A stretch of 64,000 nucleotides of DNA from Planctomycetaceae bacterium UBA2671. GTDB lineage: Bacteria; Planctomycetota; Planctomycetia; Planctomycetales; Planctomycetaceae. This document shows positions 1 to 9,328 of the stretch, in pieces (position 1 is the first letter of the stretch; each line of letters begins with the position of its first letter). The stretch is taken from the NCBI GenBank assembly GCA_002359185.1, contig DEML01000041.1:44666-108665 (forward strand). The letters are read 5' to 3'. Both the position numbers and the translations under genes were made by a program. The notes beneath the pieces were generated by a model that was given only the letters and a program-made list of their open reading frames with translations, searched no databases and was not told the DNA's origin.

Positions 1-1327
1 AAGCGGCTCCTAACGCCGTCGTTTCCTGTACGACTGGACGAAGCACTGACGTTTGCAGAAGATCAGCCTGAAACTGCATCAGGAAATTATTGCTGGTCGC
101 TCCGCCATCGACTCGAAGTTCTGCTAATCGAATTCCCGAATCCCGATTCATCGCATCGAGCACATCCCGCGTCTGATAGGCTATCGACTCCAGAGCAGCT
201 CGAACCAGGTGAGCTTTCGTTGTGCCTCGGGTTAATCCAATTGCTAATCCACGTGCTTCGGCATCCCAGTAAGGAGCCCCCAGTCCCACAAACGCGGGTA
301 CAAAATAGACGCCGTGCGTATTGGCGACAGAGGTGGCGATCGCTTCCGACTCGCTCGCATGGGCGATAATTTCCAGGCCATCCCGCAACCATTGAATCGC
401 GGCTCCGGCTATGAAAATCGCTCCTTCCAGACAATACGTTGTTTGCCCATTGATTCGCCAGCCGATTGTGGTAAGCAAACCATTTTCAGAGAGTCGCGGC
501 TTCGAGCCGATGTTCATCAGCATGAAACAGCCGGTGCCGTAAGTGTTCTTTGCCATGCCGGGTTCATAGCAGATTTGTCCAAAAGTAGCCGCCTGCTGAT
601 CTCCTGCCGCTCCGGCGATTGGAATCGACTTCCCGAAAATCTCGGGATCGGTATCGGCAATCAAACCACTTGAATCGACAACCTCCGGTAAGATGGCAGC
701 CGGGATGTTGAGCATCCCCAGCATTTCGGGACTCCACTCCTGTTGATGGATATCAAACAGCAGAGTTCGCGACGCATTCGAGATGTCGGTCACATGTTTC
801 TGACCGCCGGTTAGTTTCCAGATCAGATAGGAGTCGACCGTTCCGAACAGAATTTCTCCGCGTTCTGCCCGTGAACGCAAGCCTTCAACATTCTCGAACA
901 ACCAGGTCAGTTTTGTGCCTGAAAAATAAGGGTCAATCAACAGTCCCGTAATTTCACGCAGCCGATCTCCAACGCCTGCATCTTTAAGTCGCTGGCAAAT
1001 CCCCGAAGAAACTCGACTTTGCCAGACAATCGCATTTCCGACCGGTTTGCCGGTTTCCTTCTCCCACAACAACGTGGTTTCGCGTTGATTGGTAATTCCG
1101 ATCGCAGCAACTTGCTCGGCTGAAATCCTTGAACGACGCAGCACTCTTTTTGCGACCGTCAACTGAGATTCCCAAATGTCATCTGGATTGTGCTCGACCT
1201 GACCGGGAGCCGGGTAACTCTGCCGATACTCCTGCTGCTCAGTCCCAACCGCACGCCCATCATGATCGAACAAAATCGCCCGGCTCGAAGTCGTCCCCTG
1301 ATCGAGTGCAAGAATATATTGGGACAT
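1..1327 (-). CDS. glpK: Glycerol kinase, C-terminus cut by window edge
   Basis: FGGY-family kinase that phosphorylates glycerol to sn-glycerol 3-phosphate in the cytoplasm with ATP. The reverse strand translates from an ATG at 1327 for 442 codons without a stop. It shows the N-terminal phosphate-binding loop DQGTTSSR (residues 9-16), NQRET (80-84), WQSR (102-105) and, near the edge, the ETTALGAA stretch typical of GlpK. The usual length is about 500 residues, so roughly 55-60 residues lie outside the window. No glpF or glpD is visible here. A short palindromic element lies just upstream at 1357. Confidence 0.95.
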   Translation of the reverse strand, partial: MSQYILALDQGTTSSRAILFDHDGRAVGTEQQEYRQSYPAPGQVEHNPDDIWESQLTVAKRVLRRSRISAEQVAAIGITNQRETTLLWEKETGKPVGNAIVWQSRVSSGICQRLKDAGVGDRLREITGLLIDPYFSGTKLTWLFENVEGLRSRAERGEILFGTVDSYLIWKLTGGQKHVTDISNASRTLLFDIHQQEWSPEMLGMLNIPAAILPEVVDSSGLIADTDPEIFGKSIPIAGAAGDQQAATFGQICYEPGMAKNTYGTGCFMLMNIGSKPRLSENGLLTTIGWRINGQTTYCLEGAIFIAGAAIQWLRDGLEIIAHASESEAIATSVANTHGVYFVPAFVGLGAPYWDAEARGLAIGLTRGTTKAHLVRAALESIAYQTRDVLDAMNRDSGIRLAELRVDGGATSNNFLMQFQADLLQTSVLRPVVQETTALGAA

Positions 1328-1356
1328 TGAGTCACCTTTTCAGGGCATACAGTAAT

Positions 1357-1379
1357 GTAGGTCAGGCACTGCCTGACGA
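1357..1379. repeat. Family A palindromic element (GTCAGGC/GCCTGAC)
   Basis: An imperfect palindrome with 7-bp arms GTCAGGC and GCCTGAC, preceded by GTAG. It lies between glpK and gatB. A decayed opposite-facing copy seems to follow at about 1403-1425. The same element recurs at 19617, 39934 (variant), 40179, 43774 and 43820. Confidence 0.75.
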
Positions 1380-1444
1380 AATGTGTGAGCCAATTTACTA
1401 ATTGTCAGACAATAACTGACCTGCAACAGTTCGCTGATTGATTT

Positions 1445-2941
1445 TCAATTCCCACGTGCCAGAATCCGGTCGATGAGCATCTGTCGAACGGTTTTCGGAT
1501 CCGCTCCCTTGAGTTCTTTCATCACCTGACCAATCAGCGGCCCGACGGCCTGCTGTTTGCCACCCTGCACGTCAGCCACCACCTTTTCATTTTTGTCGAT
1601 AATGGCATCGACAATCCCTTCGAGTGCTCCGGTGTCGGTAACAAGTTTCAGGCCTTTTTCGTCGATGAGTCGATCGACATCAGCCGGGCTGGATCGCTCG
1701 CCTTCATTTTCAAGTAAAGCCGCAAAAACATCCCGTGCGCCTTTGTTTGCCAGATCCCCTGCCACAATTCGTTGCAGCAGTGTTCCCAAAGTTTCTGCGT
1801 CGATTGGGAATTCACTGAGAGTGCAGCCGCGGTCGTTCAACTCGCGTTGAACATCCTGGGTGACCCAGTTGGCGGCTTGCTTGCCATCGCCACTGGTTTT
1901 GGCAACCTGTTCAAAGTACTCGGCGAATTCGACACCCTGATCAACAATCACGCCGGCATCGTATTCAGAAAGTCCGAATTCGGATTGAAATCGTTTCTTG
2001 CGAGCCTGCGGGAACTCGAGCAGATCGGCGCGAATTTGTGCCAGGAATTCATCGCTGACGGTGACCGGCACAAGATCGGGATCGGGAAAATAGCGATAGT
2101 CGGAAGCTTCCTCTTTGCCGCGTTGGGCAAACGTCACCGATTTATCCGCATCCCAGCCCCGAGTCTGCTTGTCGACATCGCCTAACGTCTCACCAGTTTT
2201 CTGCCAATGCTTGTACTGTCGTGTCGCCTCGTATTGAATGGCTGCCTCGACTCCGCGAATGCTGTTCATATTCTTGACTTCCACAATCGGAGTGGCAATC
2301 ACCGAACCATCTTCCTGTGGAATATGCAGGTTGACGTTCGCATCGCAGCGCAAACTTCCTTCCTGCATGTTGCAGTCGGAAACGCCGAGATAGGTCAGCA
2401 GCAATCGGAGTTCCTCCAGATAGCGACGAGCTTCAAAGGCAGAGTTCATATCTGGCTCAGAAACAATCTCGAGCAGGGGTGTGCCAGCTCGATTCAAATC
2501 GACCAGACTATCTCCCCCGCGGCCGGATTCATCGTGCATATTCTTCCCGGCATCTTCTTCGAGATGCACCCGGTTAATGCGAACCCGTTTCAGGTCGTCG
2601 GTTAAATCCGATTCGACCTCCAGGTAGCCATTATTGCTGAATGGCAAATCGTACTGGCTGATCTGATATCCCTTGGGAAGATCGGGATAAAAGTATTGTT
2701 TACGATCCCACTTGGTGTGCCGGGCAATTTCACAATTGAGCGCCATTGCCGTCCTAACGGCCAGATGAAAGGCCTTGCGATTCATCACTGGCAACGTCCC
2801 CGGTAGGCCAATCGTCACGGGATCGGTCTGAGTATTGGGGGCATCGGGATTGAAGCGGTTGATGCAGCCGCTGAACAGTTTGGTTTGTGTGAGCAGTTGC
2901 GAGTGGACTTCAAGTCCGATCACGAGTTTGTAAGCCGTCAT
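1445..2941 (-). CDS. gatB: Aspartyl/glutamyl-tRNA amidotransferase subunit B
   Basis: The B subunit of GatCAB, which turns mischarged Glu-tRNA(Gln) or Asp-tRNA(Asn) into the correct amide form. I chose the ATG at 2941 because it gives the family N-terminus, YKLVIGLEVHSQL, 3 residues in. An upstream in-frame ATG at 2998 would add 19 residues with no family resemblance. The core motif CNMQEGSLRCDANVNL and the C-terminal YqeY-like helical tail ending RQMLIDRILARGN are present. The length, 498 residues, is normal. gatA and gatC are not adjacent, so the complex is encoded at dispersed loci or outside the window. Confidence 0.96.
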   Translation of the reverse strand: MTAYKLVIGLEVHSQLLTQTKLFSGCINRFNPDAPNTQTDPVTIGLPGTLPVMNRKAFHLAVRTAMALNCEIARHTKWDRKQYFYPDLPKGYQISQYDLPFSNNGYLEVESDLTDDLKRVRINRVHLEEDAGKNMHDESGRGGDSLVDLNRAGTPLLEIVSEPDMNSAFEARRYLEELRLLLTYLGVSDCNMQEGSLRCDANVNLHIPQEDGSVIATPIVEVKNMNSIRGVEAAIQYEATRQYKHWQKTGETLGDVDKQTRGWDADKSVTFAQRGKEEASDYRYFPDPDLVPVTVSDEFLAQIRADLLEFPQARKKRFQSEFGLSEYDAGVIVDQGVEFAEYFEQVAKTSGDGKQAANWVTQDVQRELNDRGCTLSEFPIDAETLGTLLQRIVAGDLANKGARDVFAALLENEGERSSPADVDRLIDEKGLKLVTDTGALEGIVDAIIDKNEKVVADVQGGKQQAVGPLIGQVMKELKGADPKTVRQMLIDRILARGN

Positions 2942-3083
2942 ACTTCTATCATTCATTGAGAAATCGACGTGCAATGTCCCAATATCCGGAAGTTGCACGT
3001 TTCATAGATTACGTTGAGAATGAATAGTTTATCGGCCTATGTGAGTGTGTAGCAACCAAGGGGGGAAGTAAGTCTCACTCATG

Positions 3084-3827
3084 TTAATTCTGCTTAAAAT
3101 TCCGCAGCAGACCCTGTTGATCAAAAGCCGTTTCTGGGAAGCAGTTCAGCATTTTACGGACAAGAACCTGCAGCGGATTGAGCGATTCGCCTTTGCGAAT
3201 TTCGGCAATCAGATTCCAGTTCAAATCGGCGCTGGCGGGGGATTGATCGTACAGCTTCAGTTCCGGAAACACCTCTGACAACGGCTGTTCGCCCCAGGTA
3301 TGTGCCCGCTGGCTATCAAAGAGAACATCATCGATCTGATATTTGCTGGCCAGATGACCGCAGAGGAAATCGGACCACATCTCCGAGTTTTTTCGCATTT
3401 CATTGAGTGTCCGCATTCGAGCAGCATCAATTTGATGGCCTGCCAGAATCAATTTCAGGCAACGGATTCGAACCTGCAATTGAGCGGCCAGCACGCTGCG
3501 GGCAATTGGTTCGGCATGCCGTGCATTCTGCTCGACATCAGCGGCTTTGAGGATCGTAAACCAGACCCGATGCAGAATATCGGCCCGAAAAACATCCCGC
3601 AAATCCGGCTCATACTCGAGCCAGCATTGTCGTTGGCGAACCTGGGTTCCCGTCTGAAGGACTTTCTGACAAACCGCCAGATTCTGCATCCAGCTATTCG
3701 TCATATCACGAGAGTAAACCCAATAGCTGTGCAGGGAGCCATCTTCGAGAAGCTGAGGCTGCTTGATGATATGGTCCGCATGCGCGATCAGTTGAGCAGC
3801 TGCATCGACAGTTTGAGATAAATTCAA
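3084..3827 (-). CDS. Hypothetical protein
   Basis: A 247-residue soluble protein I do not recognise. It is rich in helix-forming residues, has a few cysteines, and has no signal peptide or membrane segment. The start at 3827 is a TTG; the next in-frame ATG is about 41 codons further in, so the start is uncertain. It reads in the same direction as gatB and lies upstream of it, with a 142-base gap, so cotranscription is possible. It may be a lineage-specific planctomycete family. Confidence 0.6.
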   Translation of the reverse strand: MNLSQTVDAAAQLIAHADHIIKQPQLLEDGSLHSYWVYSRDMTNSWMQNLAVCQKVLQTGTQVRQRQCWLEYEPDLRDVFRADILHRVWFTILKAADVEQNARHAEPIARSVLAAQLQVRIRCLKLILAGHQIDAARMRTLNEMRKNSEMWSDFLCGHLASKYQIDDVLFDSQRAHTWGEQPLSEVFPELKLYDQSPASADLNWNLIAEIRKGESLNPLQVLVRKMLNCFPETAFDQQGLLRNFKQN

Positions 3828-4309
3828 AGGACTATTCCAATCGCAGTATCAAAATCGATCTGTCAAAATAGCAACCAGACTACTTCAAATCGATTTGTTG
3901 TGAGCATTGAGCAGCAGAATCTTGCTGACTGGAAATGAATAGAGCAGATTCAATGCCAGAGAATCCCCGGAGCACAATTAATCGAATTAGGAAAATATTT
4001 CTGTTCAATCTCAACCCGAAGCGTCAGCGAGAGGACAGTGCCTCAAACAATCCAAGCGTGCCCCTCTCTGACGCTCCAGATCAGGATGATTGAAGTAACA
4101 GCCTACCCGTCATGGAGTTAGAGAAATACTAGAATCAGATGCCCTAAACGTACTGAATCATGATTTGGATAATTATTGGATAAGGAATCATTTACCCGCT
4201 GAGAGAACTTCTCAGATTACAGCAGAAATTCCGTGATGCAATTTTGCAACATGTGGACGCCAAAGTCGCAACGCTTCATCATTTTTTCACGAAGCATATT
4301 GCCTAACGA
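3828..4309. other. Gene-free interval with one inverted-repeat element
   Basis: No convincing coding frame on either strand. The only structure seen is the family H inverted pair at 4013-4078. The rest is AT-rich and featureless to the eye. Confidence 0.6.
4013..4078. repeat. Family H inverted pair (AAGCGTCAGCGAG / CTCTGACGCT)
   Basis: The left part reads AACCCGAAGCGTCAGCGAG and the right part returns as CCTCTCTGACGCT, giving a potential hairpin with a roughly 25-base loop. Related copies are at 5888-5912 and 59474-59614. Partial forms are at 36748 and 50962. Confidence 0.65.
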
Positions 4310-4741
4310 TTACCCCGGCGAATCGGTCGCAGTGGCGGCGAAATCGAGCCGGGTGCAGGTTTGCCCGTCGACGACAATTTTCCCGGTCATATAAAAGGTG
4401 TCTTTGAGTCGTTCTGTCACTTCCACATACACATTAGCAGTATCGCCAGGCCGAACCATGTGTTTAAACTTCACATTGTTGATGCGTGTCGCGACGGGAA
4501 CCTTATCGGCTTCGAGTGCATGTTTTCGGGAAATCAGAATCGCACCAGCCTGCAGAGCCATTTCACACTGCAGAACGCCCGGCAAGATCGGAAAATCGGG
4601 ATAATGTCCCTGAAAAACCGGCAGGTCGGGGTTTATGTAAGTCGTTGCGTGTATCGTGTTTTCGCTCAATTCGAGCACTTCATCGATCCACAAAAAGGGG
4701 TCACGATGAGGAATACATTCTTTAATCTGTTCTTGGTCCAT
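4310..4741 (-). CDS. FabZ-like 3-hydroxyacyl-ACP dehydratase
   Basis: A hotdog-fold protein of 143 residues, probably acting on beta-hydroxyacyl-ACP in fatty acid or lipid A precursor synthesis. The FabZ signature IPHRDPFLWIDEV is near the N-terminus and carries the catalytic-type histidine. GHYPDFPILPGVLQCEMALQ follows and holds the second catalytic region, although the usual Glu is displaced in the sequence. The ATG at 4741 has an AAGG eight bases upstream and starts just before the signature. A TTG at 4774 would add 11 residues. It reads in the same direction as ispD, 159 bases downstream of it. Paralogues acting in other lipid pathways look similar, so I give no symbol. Confidence 0.82.
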   Translation of the reverse strand: MDQEQIKECIPHRDPFLWIDEVLELSENTIHATTYINPDLPVFQGHYPDFPILPGVLQCEMALQAGAILISRKHALEADKVPVATRINNVKFKHMVRPGDTANVYVEVTERLKDTFYMTGKIVVDGQTCTRLDFAATATDSPG

Positions 4742-4900
4742 CCCGAAGGCCTTTACTGATACCGGCGCTGTCAATATCGAACGTCAATGCTTAACTGATA
4801 TTACGATGCTTGGAAATTCGCTTCTACTGGTATTATGAGACTTCAGACTCAGGTTGCAAGAATGCACAATTTCCGATTGGCAAAAGTTCATGCTTTGAGT

Positions 4901-5644
4901 TCAAAACAGGCCCGAAGGCTCATCGCTGAAAGGATGCAGTGTTTTCGGCAGCGAATCCTTAGGCAGATGATCGACAAGTGCTTCAGCCATGCGAAAATCA
5001 TCGGCGGTCGTGACCTTGAGGTTCATTGCCGAGCCCTCGACGATATGCACGGGAACTCCCAGGCGTTCGACGAGTTGAGCTTCATCCGTCGGCTGGAATT
5101 CGCCTCGTTTATCGTAGGCTTCCTGCAAAAGTTCCTTGCGAAATACCTGTGGGGTTTGAGCGAGCCACATTTGATCTCGTGAGACCGTTTCCTCAATCCT
5201 GCCTTTGTTCACCCGTTTCATGGTGCTGGTGACGGGGATTCCGAGAATCGCTGCCTCATGTTCGATGGCGGCTGCGAAAACTCGATCGACCCATTTTTTT
5301 GTCAACAGGGGACGAGCCGCATCGTGCACGGCGACAAAGTCGATGTCATTTCCCAAATGAGCCAGGCCATTCAAAACAGAATCGGCACGCTCGGCTCCCC
5401 CATCGACGACTTCAATATCCATGAAGGCCAGGTTTGGTTGAAATTTGGTCGTGAAGTACTCGCGATCTTCTGGTGAAATCACCACAATCGTTTTGGCGAC
5501 ATCGCTGCGATTCACAAAGTGCTCCACCGCTCGCAACCAGATCGCACGACCTTTCAGGTCGACGAAAGGTTTTTTACGCTGGTTTTTAGAAAATCGGCTG
5601 CTTTTCCCGGCTGCGGGAAGAATGACTCCAAATTTGCTGGACAT
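4901..5644 (-). CDS. ispD: 2-C-methyl-D-erythritol 4-phosphate cytidylyltransferase
   Basis: Third enzyme of the MEP isoprenoid pathway. It transfers CMP from CTP to methylerythritol phosphate. The N-terminal nucleotide-binding loop is GVILPAAGKSSRF, and the family motif AVHDAARPLL and the TSTMKRV segment follow. The ATG at 5644 was chosen because AGGAG lies eight bases upstream and it places the loop close to the N-terminus; an in-frame TTG at 5674 lacks such support. The 247-residue length is normal. ispG is in this window at 43856, but ispF is not seen nearby. Confidence 0.93.
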   Translation of the reverse strand: MSSKFGVILPAAGKSSRFSKNQRKKPFVDLKGRAIWLRAVEHFVNRSDVAKTIVVISPEDREYFTTKFQPNLAFMDIEVVDGGAERADSVLNGLAHLGNDIDFVAVHDAARPLLTKKWVDRVFAAAIEHEAAILGIPVTSTMKRVNKGRIEETVSRDQMWLAQTPQVFRKELLQEAYDKRGEFQPTDEAQLVERLGVPVHIVEGSAMNLKVTTADDFRMAEALVDHLPKDSLPKTLHPFSDEPSGLF

Positions 5645-5774
5645 GCTACTCACTCCTGTTGTCAGAGACCTCAAGTTGGCTTGATTATTTCAAGCCAGCC
5701 GAAATCTCTCAATGCAGTGACGCCTGTGCAGGTTTTTGAGTGGGATTGAGAAGCAATTAAATCAGACACCAATC

Positions 5775-5832
5775 GTAGGGTCCGCTGAGCGGACCATAAG
5801 GACCGATTTTCGGTCCGCACAGCGGACCCTAC
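5775..5832. repeat. Family B palindrome pair (GGTCCGC/GCGGACC)
   Basis: Two copies of a GTAG-led palindrome, GGTCCGCTGAGCGGACC and GGTCCGCACAGCGGACC, face each other with a 16-base spacer that itself contains GGACCGATTTTCGGTCC. The whole unit could fold as one long cruciform or as nested hairpins. Other copies are at 19413-19501 and 63938-63962. Confidence 0.85.
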
Positions 5833-5887
5833 GGTTTGGAAGCGAGTCAAGAATGGAGAAGAAGTCGCGGATGATGAATTCCACGCT

Positions 5888-5912
5888 GGCTCCTCGCTGA
5901 CGTGTCGGGTTA
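5888..5912. repeat. Family H single arm
   Basis: The stretch CTCGCTGACGTGTCGGGTTA resembles the right arm of the family H unit near 59600. No facing arm was found close by, so it may be a decayed copy. Confidence 0.5.
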
Positions 5913-5969
5913 TGATTACCTTCAGGTTTTGCAATCTTCTCTCGGACTGATTAAACGGTGGGCAGACCG

Positions 5970-7349
5970 TTAATCCGAGGATTTTTTCACTTGCTCAGCC
6001 AACGCCGATTGAGAACCCAGGATCGGGAATCGATGTTTCATGAACTTGGGCTGAGGGACTTTCCAGCCATTCAAATTTCGACCAGAAGTGACTGGATCTG
6101 CAATCTCTTCGGTCGATTGGAATCGGATTTCCAAAACTTGCCGCAGGCTGGTGAAGCATTGTGCATCCCAGCGATTTTGATTGACTTCCTGTTCCAACGT
6201 TTCATCACAAACTCGTAAGTCTTCTGTCCACTGATCGGTGTTCAGCATGGAATTTCGGGTTTTGAGCTGATGTTGATACAGTTCCGTCCAGCGAGTGATC
6301 AATCCGAGAATGCGATCTTCATAATGCAATGCCGAAGCATTGACACCGAATGGAATGCCGGTTCCGTCAAGACATTCATGATGCTGACGAATGATTCTCG
6401 CAAAGCCGGGACCATAGCGTTTGATGTTTCCCGTTAACGCTGCAGACCATTCGGAGTGATGACCTTGTCGGGAAAGGAGATCAGAAAGTTTCGGGTGCCA
6501 GAACGCGGTATCTTTCAGGAGAGCCGCTGCAATCAGCGGTTCGATTTTAGTTTGAGAATTTACTTTGCGAACCAACTTCGCACACAGATAGGAAGACTGC
6601 AGGGCATTCGCCAGTGGTAGTCGATGCACGGCAGCCATCTTATTCAATTCATAGTCTGCGATCGAACTGCAAATTGTCAGCCAGTGTTGCTGATCAATTG
6701 TCGAATCGGCAGCAGCATTGATGACCGTCTGGACGAGTGTCTGCACCCGGGCAAACTCAACATCTTTACCAGAAGCCAGATCGGTTAGAAGTTCATCAGT
6801 GGCGGTGAACAGTTTATCCAGGCGATTGTGCATCTTCAGTAATGTCTCAACATCACTGAGTAAAGTGTCGAGCGATTGATGCAGATGGGCGGCTGCCAGA
6901 AAGACTTCGATGGATTGCCATGCTTGTGACCCATCGGGAATGAGCCGACGACGAAGTTGAATCAGATCAAGTGTCTGCCGTTGCAAGCGATGAGCCTGTG
7001 GGGAAATGGCTGACTTTTCCAGCATGATTTTTGCTGTGCTGGAAAGTCGCTTCAGAAAAGCCTGTTCTCTGGCTTGAGGCGTTTGCCCCAGCTTGGTTTC
7101 CCGCACCCGGCAACCGGATTTTGCCAGAAGTGAATTCTGCAGGAATTTTTCCCAACTGGGAATTCCCGCAAGCGGCTCGGGCAGAGATCCACTTCGGGCG
7201 AATTTTGTGAATTCATCTTGCATTGTTGAATAAATGCCCGTGTCATGAAAAGAGGTGTCACCGTAATGCATGGATTCACGCATTATTGTTATCGGCGAAC
7301 TGAACGGCTGGTATCGCGATAAACTCTGCAAGTTCGAACGATCCTGCAT
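5970..7349 (-). CDS. HD-GYP-like protein with degenerate catalytic motif
   Basis: A 459-residue soluble protein. The second half resembles an HD-GYP domain: IIRQHHECLDGTGIPFGV matches the HHE...DGTGYP signature with GIP in place of GYP. The expected upstream LLHDIGK element reads LLKDTAFW, so the metal-binding HD pair is altered. HD-GYP proteins normally hydrolyse cyclic-di-GMP; this one is more likely a non-catalytic relative or has shifted activity, which is inference. The N-terminal 200 residues are helical and unrecognised. The ATG at 7349 is accepted, but internal methionines (for example residue 43) could serve. Confidence 0.72.
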   Translation of the reverse strand: MQDRSNLQSLSRYQPFSSPITIMRESMHYGDTSFHDTGIYSTMQDEFTKFARSGSLPEPLAGIPSWEKFLQNSLLAKSGCRVRETKLGQTPQAREQAFLKRLSSTAKIMLEKSAISPQAHRLQRQTLDLIQLRRRLIPDGSQAWQSIEVFLAAAHLHQSLDTLLSDVETLLKMHNRLDKLFTATDELLTDLASGKDVEFARVQTLVQTVINAAADSTIDQQHWLTICSSIADYELNKMAAVHRLPLANALQSSYLCAKLVRKVNSQTKIEPLIAAALLKDTAFWHPKLSDLLSRQGHHSEWSAALTGNIKRYGPGFARIIRQHHECLDGTGIPFGVNASALHYEDRILGLITRWTELYQHQLKTRNSMLNTDQWTEDLRVCDETLEQEVNQNRWDAQCFTSLRQVLEIRFQSTEEIADPVTSGRNLNGWKVPQPKFMKHRFPILGSQSALAEQVKKSSD

Positions 7350-7595
7350 AATCTTTAAGACATTCCTCAGAATTTTACTGAACAGCCGATTCCCTGATGA
7401 CTACAATGAGAATGTTTTGCAGGGATAACTCTGGTCAGTTGAGATAGATAAACTTTAGCGACTGCGGAGATTTACCCGTCGGGTTGATCGATAAGAATAA
7501 ACCTGACGGTTCAGCAGAAATTTCAGGATGCCGATAAATCAGGAAAGATTGTGCAATTTCACGCACCCGGTTTAATTGTTAAAAAGAGGCTCATC

Positions 7596-8531
7596 ATGGC
7601 GAGCGATTTTCGTCGAAAAGAAATCCTGCCCGAAATCACCGAGCAGATTGTGGCCAGCTATCACGAGATCGGTTCGATCAATCATCTCGGGCATTGCCCA
7701 CTTCCGAGTTATAATGAGATCACCTCTTTATTGATGGATTTGTCAGAAATCCTCTATCCGGGCTATCGTCGTCGGCAGAATCTTCACTTCGGGAATGTGC
7801 CGTATCACGTGGGAGATTTGATTGACACTTTGCATGACACGCTGACCCAGCAGATCTGCCGAGCCTTGCGCCACGATTTCACCACGCGTAACGATGCCGA
7901 TTGCGAATCAATTATCGAGAAAGATTTCGAAGCCGAAGCTCAGGATATTACCATCAGCTTTTTGAAGACGATTCCTGAACTCCGTTCGATTCTCTCCAAG
8001 GATGTTCAAGCCGCTTACGATGGCGACCCGGCTGCGAAGAGTCTCGATGAAATCATCTTCTCGTACCCCGGCTTGGAAGCGATTACGACGCATCGACTGG
8101 CGCACGAACTGTATCGTCGCAATGTTCCCTTCATTCCACGCATGATGTCGGAGTGGTCTCACTCGAAAACAGGGATCGACTTGCATCCCGGTGCCAACAT
8201 CGGTCATTCGTTCTTTATCGATCATGGAACCGGTGTGGTTATCGGAGAAACCTGCGAGATTCATCCGCATGTGAAAATCTATCAGGGCGTGACATTGGGA
8301 GCTCTCAGTTTTCCCAAAGATGGTGACGGAAAAATCATCCGCGGCACTAAACGACATCCCACCATCGGCGAAGGCGTTGTGATTTACGCCAACGCGACAG
8401 TCTTGGGAGGAGATACCGTCGTCGGGGCTAATTCTGTAATCGGAGCTAGTGTTTCCCTGATGAAAAGCGTGCCACCAAATACGATTGTGACTATTGAGAA
8501 ACCATCTCTTAAATTCCGTGAAGCTTCGTAG
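7596..8531 (+). CDS. cysE: Serine O-acetyltransferase
   Basis: Makes O-acetyl-L-serine from serine and acetyl-CoA, the entry to cysteine synthesis. The N-terminal half is the helical SATase region. The C-terminal half is a left-handed beta-helix of hexapeptide repeats beginning near residue 192, with the catalytic D209-H210 pair in IDHGTGVVIGE and H254 in RHPTIGEG. The ATG at 7596 has AGAGG six bases upstream and is preferred to a GTG at 7551. At 311 residues it is the longer, plant/epsilon-like form. No cysK is adjacent. Confidence 0.93.
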   Translation: MASDFRRKEILPEITEQIVASYHEIGSINHLGHCPLPSYNEITSLLMDLSEILYPGYRRRQNLHFGNVPYHVGDLIDTLHDTLTQQICRALRHDFTTRNDADCESIIEKDFEAEAQDITISFLKTIPELRSILSKDVQAAYDGDPAAKSLDEIIFSYPGLEAITTHRLAHELYRRNVPFIPRMMSEWSHSKTGIDLHPGANIGHSFFIDHGTGVVIGETCEIHPHVKIYQGVTLGALSFPKDGDGKIIRGTKRHPTIGEGVVIYANATVLGGDTVVGANSVIGASVSLMKSVPPNTIVTIEKPSLKFREAS

Positions 8532-8561
8532 TTAAACTTTTTGAATCTGAGTGGGACAATG

Positions 8562-9053
8562 TTATTCACTCTTCAGTTCGAAGTTCTGCACAAAGGGTGA
8601 AGTATGATCGACTTCAACGAGGAGTTCGGTCTTGTCTGAATCACTATATTTCGCTGGAATTGCTTCCCGAGCGTCCATCGCCATTGCCATCGCATCGTCA
8701 GTTCCTTCTGGAACAGGACTTCCATCGGGCATCTGTAATTTAGTAATGGTGACTTTATAATTACCAGGAACGATCCCTTTTGGCTGGCTCTCCAAGCTTC
8801 CCGGTTGAGGCGTGGTCAAATCGTAATCACCGCTGATCACAGTGACCCCGGTCCCGATTCCACCAGATTGACTCATATCTGCTGGAATAAAGGTGATCGT
8901 AGCGCCGGAAACGGGATTCCCATCGAGCGTAACTTTCCCGTAGACGATCACCAGATCTGCAAAATAAGCTGGTTCCGTTTTACTTTGGACGCAGCCAATC
9001 GAAATCCCACTTAGAGTCAATAATGCGAATACCAGGTTTTTTCTTACAAACAT
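8562..9053 (-). CDS. Lipoprotein with carboxypeptidase-regulatory-like fold
   Basis: A 163-residue exported lipoprotein. Its signal peptide ends in a lipobox, GISIGC, so the mature protein should be anchored at the cysteine. The mature part begins VIVYGKVTLDGNPVSGATITFIP, the pattern of transthyretin-like or carboxypeptidase-regulatory-like domains. These are common beside DUF1559 genes in planctomycetes, and one lies 271 bases upstream on the same strand. The ATG at 9053 has GAGG five bases before it. Function is unknown; a structural or binding role at the envelope is likely. Confidence 0.8.
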   Translation of the reverse strand: MFVRKNLVFALLTLSGISIGCVQSKTEPAYFADLVIVYGKVTLDGNPVSGATITFIPADMSQSGGIGTGVTVISGDYDLTTPQPGSLESQPKGIVPGNYKVTITKLQMPDGSPVPEGTDDAMAMAMDAREAIPAKYSDSDKTELLVEVDHTSPFVQNFELKSE

Positions 9054-9200
9054 TAGACCCTCAAGCATTATTAACACTCACCATTTGTCTGTCAGATGTA
9101 AGTGCGATTATTTGGAGATAGAGTCCACAAACAATATTGCAGGAAATTAAGTAATATTGTCTGAACTTAAAATCGAGAGCATGATCAATAATGAGCACTA

Positions 9201-9328
9201 CAGGTAATTTATGAATATGCACTAGACCATTTTCAAATGGTTTCTGCAGTCGCTTGGACACCAAATGTCCTGAAAACGCTGTATTTGCTCCTGCTGAACG
9301 CTGCAGGTAATTTTTGAATTTGCACTAG
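9201..9328. repeat. 25-bp near-identical direct repeat, 103 bp apart
   Basis: The segments 9201-9225 and 9304-9328 differ at two positions, and both end in GCACTAG on the plus strand. The second copy runs over the stop codon of the DUF1559 gene, whose TAG is at 9325-9327. The flanks of the two copies differ. It may be a short duplication or a recombination scar. Confidence 0.75.

Larger units (their letters stand above)
5645..5969. other. Intergenic interval holding two repeat families
   Basis: No gene is supported. It carries a family B palindrome pair at 5775-5832 and a family H arm at 5888-5912. An 87-codon reverse frame through it is largely built of these repeats. Confidence 0.6.

Noticed and set aside
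5671..5934. An 87-codon reverse frame between ispD and the HD-GYP-like gene
   Set aside because: Much of it is made of the family B and H repeats; it has no ribosome-binding site or family resemblance.
9061..9264. A 67-codon reverse frame across the direct repeat
   Set aside because: It is largely the 25-bp repeat and AT-rich spacer, without a ribosome-binding site.
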